Below are positions 63,028-64,000 of a stretch of DNA of 64,000 nucleotides, one piece after another. Below the pieces are notes generated by a model. The model did not search any database and was not told where the DNA came from. It was given only the letters and a program-made list of their open reading frames with translations. Source of the DNA: Tubulanus polymorphus (Eukaryota; Nemertea; Palaeonemertea; Tubulaniformes; Tubulanidae); NCBI RefSeq assembly GCF_964204645.1, contig NC_134029.1, positions 6,838,001 through 6,902,000 of the forward strand, given 5' to 3'. The position numbers were made by a program, and so were the translations under genes. Position 1 is the stretch's first letter, and each line of letters begins with the position of its first letter.

Positions 63028-63047
63028 TTAGGTGCCCAATTTCGCGG

Positions 63048-63355
63048 TTTCGTGGTGAGCTTTTATAATCGGACAGTCTGATACCAACTTATGGTTATAA
63101 TATCCGCCCGTGAAACTAAACCACATACATGTAGTGCCCATCCGATTAAAGCTTTAAATGTTTTGCCAATTCAGCACTTTTGGTGTAAATGCTTTTTTGC
63201 CCATAGCTCATTCTGATTGGTTACTTATCTTTCACATACAGAAGGTAGGCCTACTAGACTGATGATTTAAGATCAAGACGGCATCAAAGAGAAATTGGTT
63301 AAAAATCAGGATTTGAACCCATCTCCTGTTGTACTAGAGTAGCCATCAACCTAAC
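63048..63355 (-). mobile_element. tRNA-derived SINE-like copy 1
   Basis: It shares with the sequence at 63385-63690 the block GTGGTRAGCTTTTATAATC, then CCAACT, TTTTGCCAAT, TGATTGG, and ends in the reverse complement of a tRNA B box (GGATTTGAACCCATC near 63308-63322). Head on the minus strand, body extending leftward. Confidence 0.5.
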
Positions 63356-63384
63356 CCTAACCTGGTTAATTACTCAATTATTTG

Positions 63385-63700
63385 TGGTAAGCTTTTATAA
63401 TCAGATAGGCTTATTCCAACTATTTGGTACGTGAAAATATCAGATTGTGAAACGAAGGCAGGTGATATTTTGCCAATGCGGCATTATACTTGTTAACGCT
63501 ATTTTACCGATGGATCGTTTTGATTGGCTAATTTGCTAATTTAAACCACGCATGCACACAGAGGTGCACAACTTGGAAATTCAAGAAGAGTGTGTAGAAC
63601 AGAGTTAGAAAAAATGGGAAAATGCAGCGGACGGAGCACTATTCGAACCCGGGCCAGCAAATTGCTAGCGCAGCGTCTTTCAATGGGAGGTTCCACTGAG
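63385..63700 (-). mobile_element. tRNA-derived SINE-like copy 2
   Basis: Same order of blocks as copy 1 (GTGGTAAGCTTTTATAATCA, CCAACT, TTTTGCCAAT, TTTTGATTGGCTAAT). The tRNA-like head is on the minus strand, with B box GGGTTCGAATAG (complement near 63641-63652) preceded by GCTGCGCTAGCAATTTGCTG. The two copies are adjacent and diverged by many substitutions and indels. Confidence 0.5.
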
Positions 63701-63758
63701 GTTCTTGCCAGGAAAGTGAGGAGAATAGAGGTAATTGAGAATTGCCAGTCGTCGATTT

Positions 63759-63831
63759 GCCCAGGTAGCTCAATTGGTAGGGCAGTTGTCCGGCAAACGA
63801 AAGACCCGGGTTCGAGTCTGGTCTAGGTTTT
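63759..63831 (+). tRNA. tRNA-like pseudogene or SINE head (Ala-GGC-like)
   Basis: Box A TAGCTCAATTGGTAGGGC and box B GGGTTCGAGTC are at the right spacing, followed by a T-run (TTTTTT) near 63828-63833 that could end Pol III transcription. The D arm pairs (GCTC/GGGC). The anticodon arm pairs at four of five positions around CCGGCAA, which places GGC as anticodon, but position 33 is C instead of U. The acceptor and T stems have mismatches. I read it as a degraded tRNA or tRNA-derived SINE, not a functional tRNA. Confidence 0.45.
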
Positions 63832-64000
63832 TTCGAATTCCTCGAAATTGATTATTTTTCGGATTCCCCTTTACTCTTATCCTAAGCCTAAAACCTTACT
63901 CGCATGCCTATCAAAACAAATTTTCAGATCATATAATGGCAAAATAGTGTTTATAGAATAAAGGGGCACCAGCACCTGAGCAGGGCCAGTCAATGAATCA

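Noticed and set aside
63759-63831. Functional tRNA-Ala
   Set aside because: Mismatches in acceptor and T stems and C at position 33 argue against a working tRNA.

Overview
The window is animal nuclear DNA. It is AT-rich, and its intron-containing genes use GT-AG junctions, with one or two probable GC-AG introns. Repeat-rich spacers separate the genes, and the gene set is metazoan. Short introns, many small non-autonomous transposons and two divergent rhodopsin-class GPCRs without close vertebrate counterparts suggest an invertebrate, perhaps a lophotrochozoan or another non-vertebrate bilaterian. I cannot name the species.

Layout, left to right. 0-2.3 kb: transposon-derived sequence (a hAT-like shell with a nested Harbinger-type MITE). 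2.4-5.0 kb (+): MYDGF, a secreted/ER growth factor. 5-8.7 kb: repeats, including an inverted-repeat element with a ribozyme-like motif, a 140-bp AT microsatellite and a MITE with intact target-site duplication. 8.7-32.8 kb (+): a complete INF2-type formin of 14 exons, with FH3/DID, FH1, FH2 and a DAD-like motif, then a roughly 1,400-residue Ser-rich tail in one giant exon. 34.8-35.8 kb (-): an uncharacterised two-exon gene, tail-to-tail with INF2. 37.3-40.4 kb: two single-exon class A GPCR genes, divergently transcribed. 41.3-43.1 kb (+): PTS (6-pyruvoyltetrahydropterin synthase), six exons. 46.1-49.2 kb (-): a MOSPD2-like CRAL-TRIO protein that stops before any MSP domain. 49.4-54.3 kb (+): FANCB, head-to-head with the MOSPD2-like gene across about 150 bp. 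55.8-61.1 kb (-): a complete 12-exon class I glucose transporter (SLC2A), tail-to-tail with FANCB. 61-64 kb: repeats, including a pair of tRNA-derived SINE copies and a tRNA-like pseudogene.

The genes do not form one pathway; they are independent housekeeping, signalling and cytoskeletal loci. The most informative points are: (1) the FANCB/MOSPD2 divergent pair, which is also adjacent and divergent in human, so this looks like ancient microsynteny with a shared promoter; (2) the giant disordered tail on the formin; (3) a dispersed short motif related to a hammerhead core (CUGAUGA...GAAAC), present in four places, whose helix II arms differ between copies but mostly keep pairing; (4) several long perfect or near-perfect hairpins in introns, the largest about 546 bp. 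All exon coordinates are hand-derived from reading frame, splice sites and family similarity recalled from knowledge, not from alignment runs.
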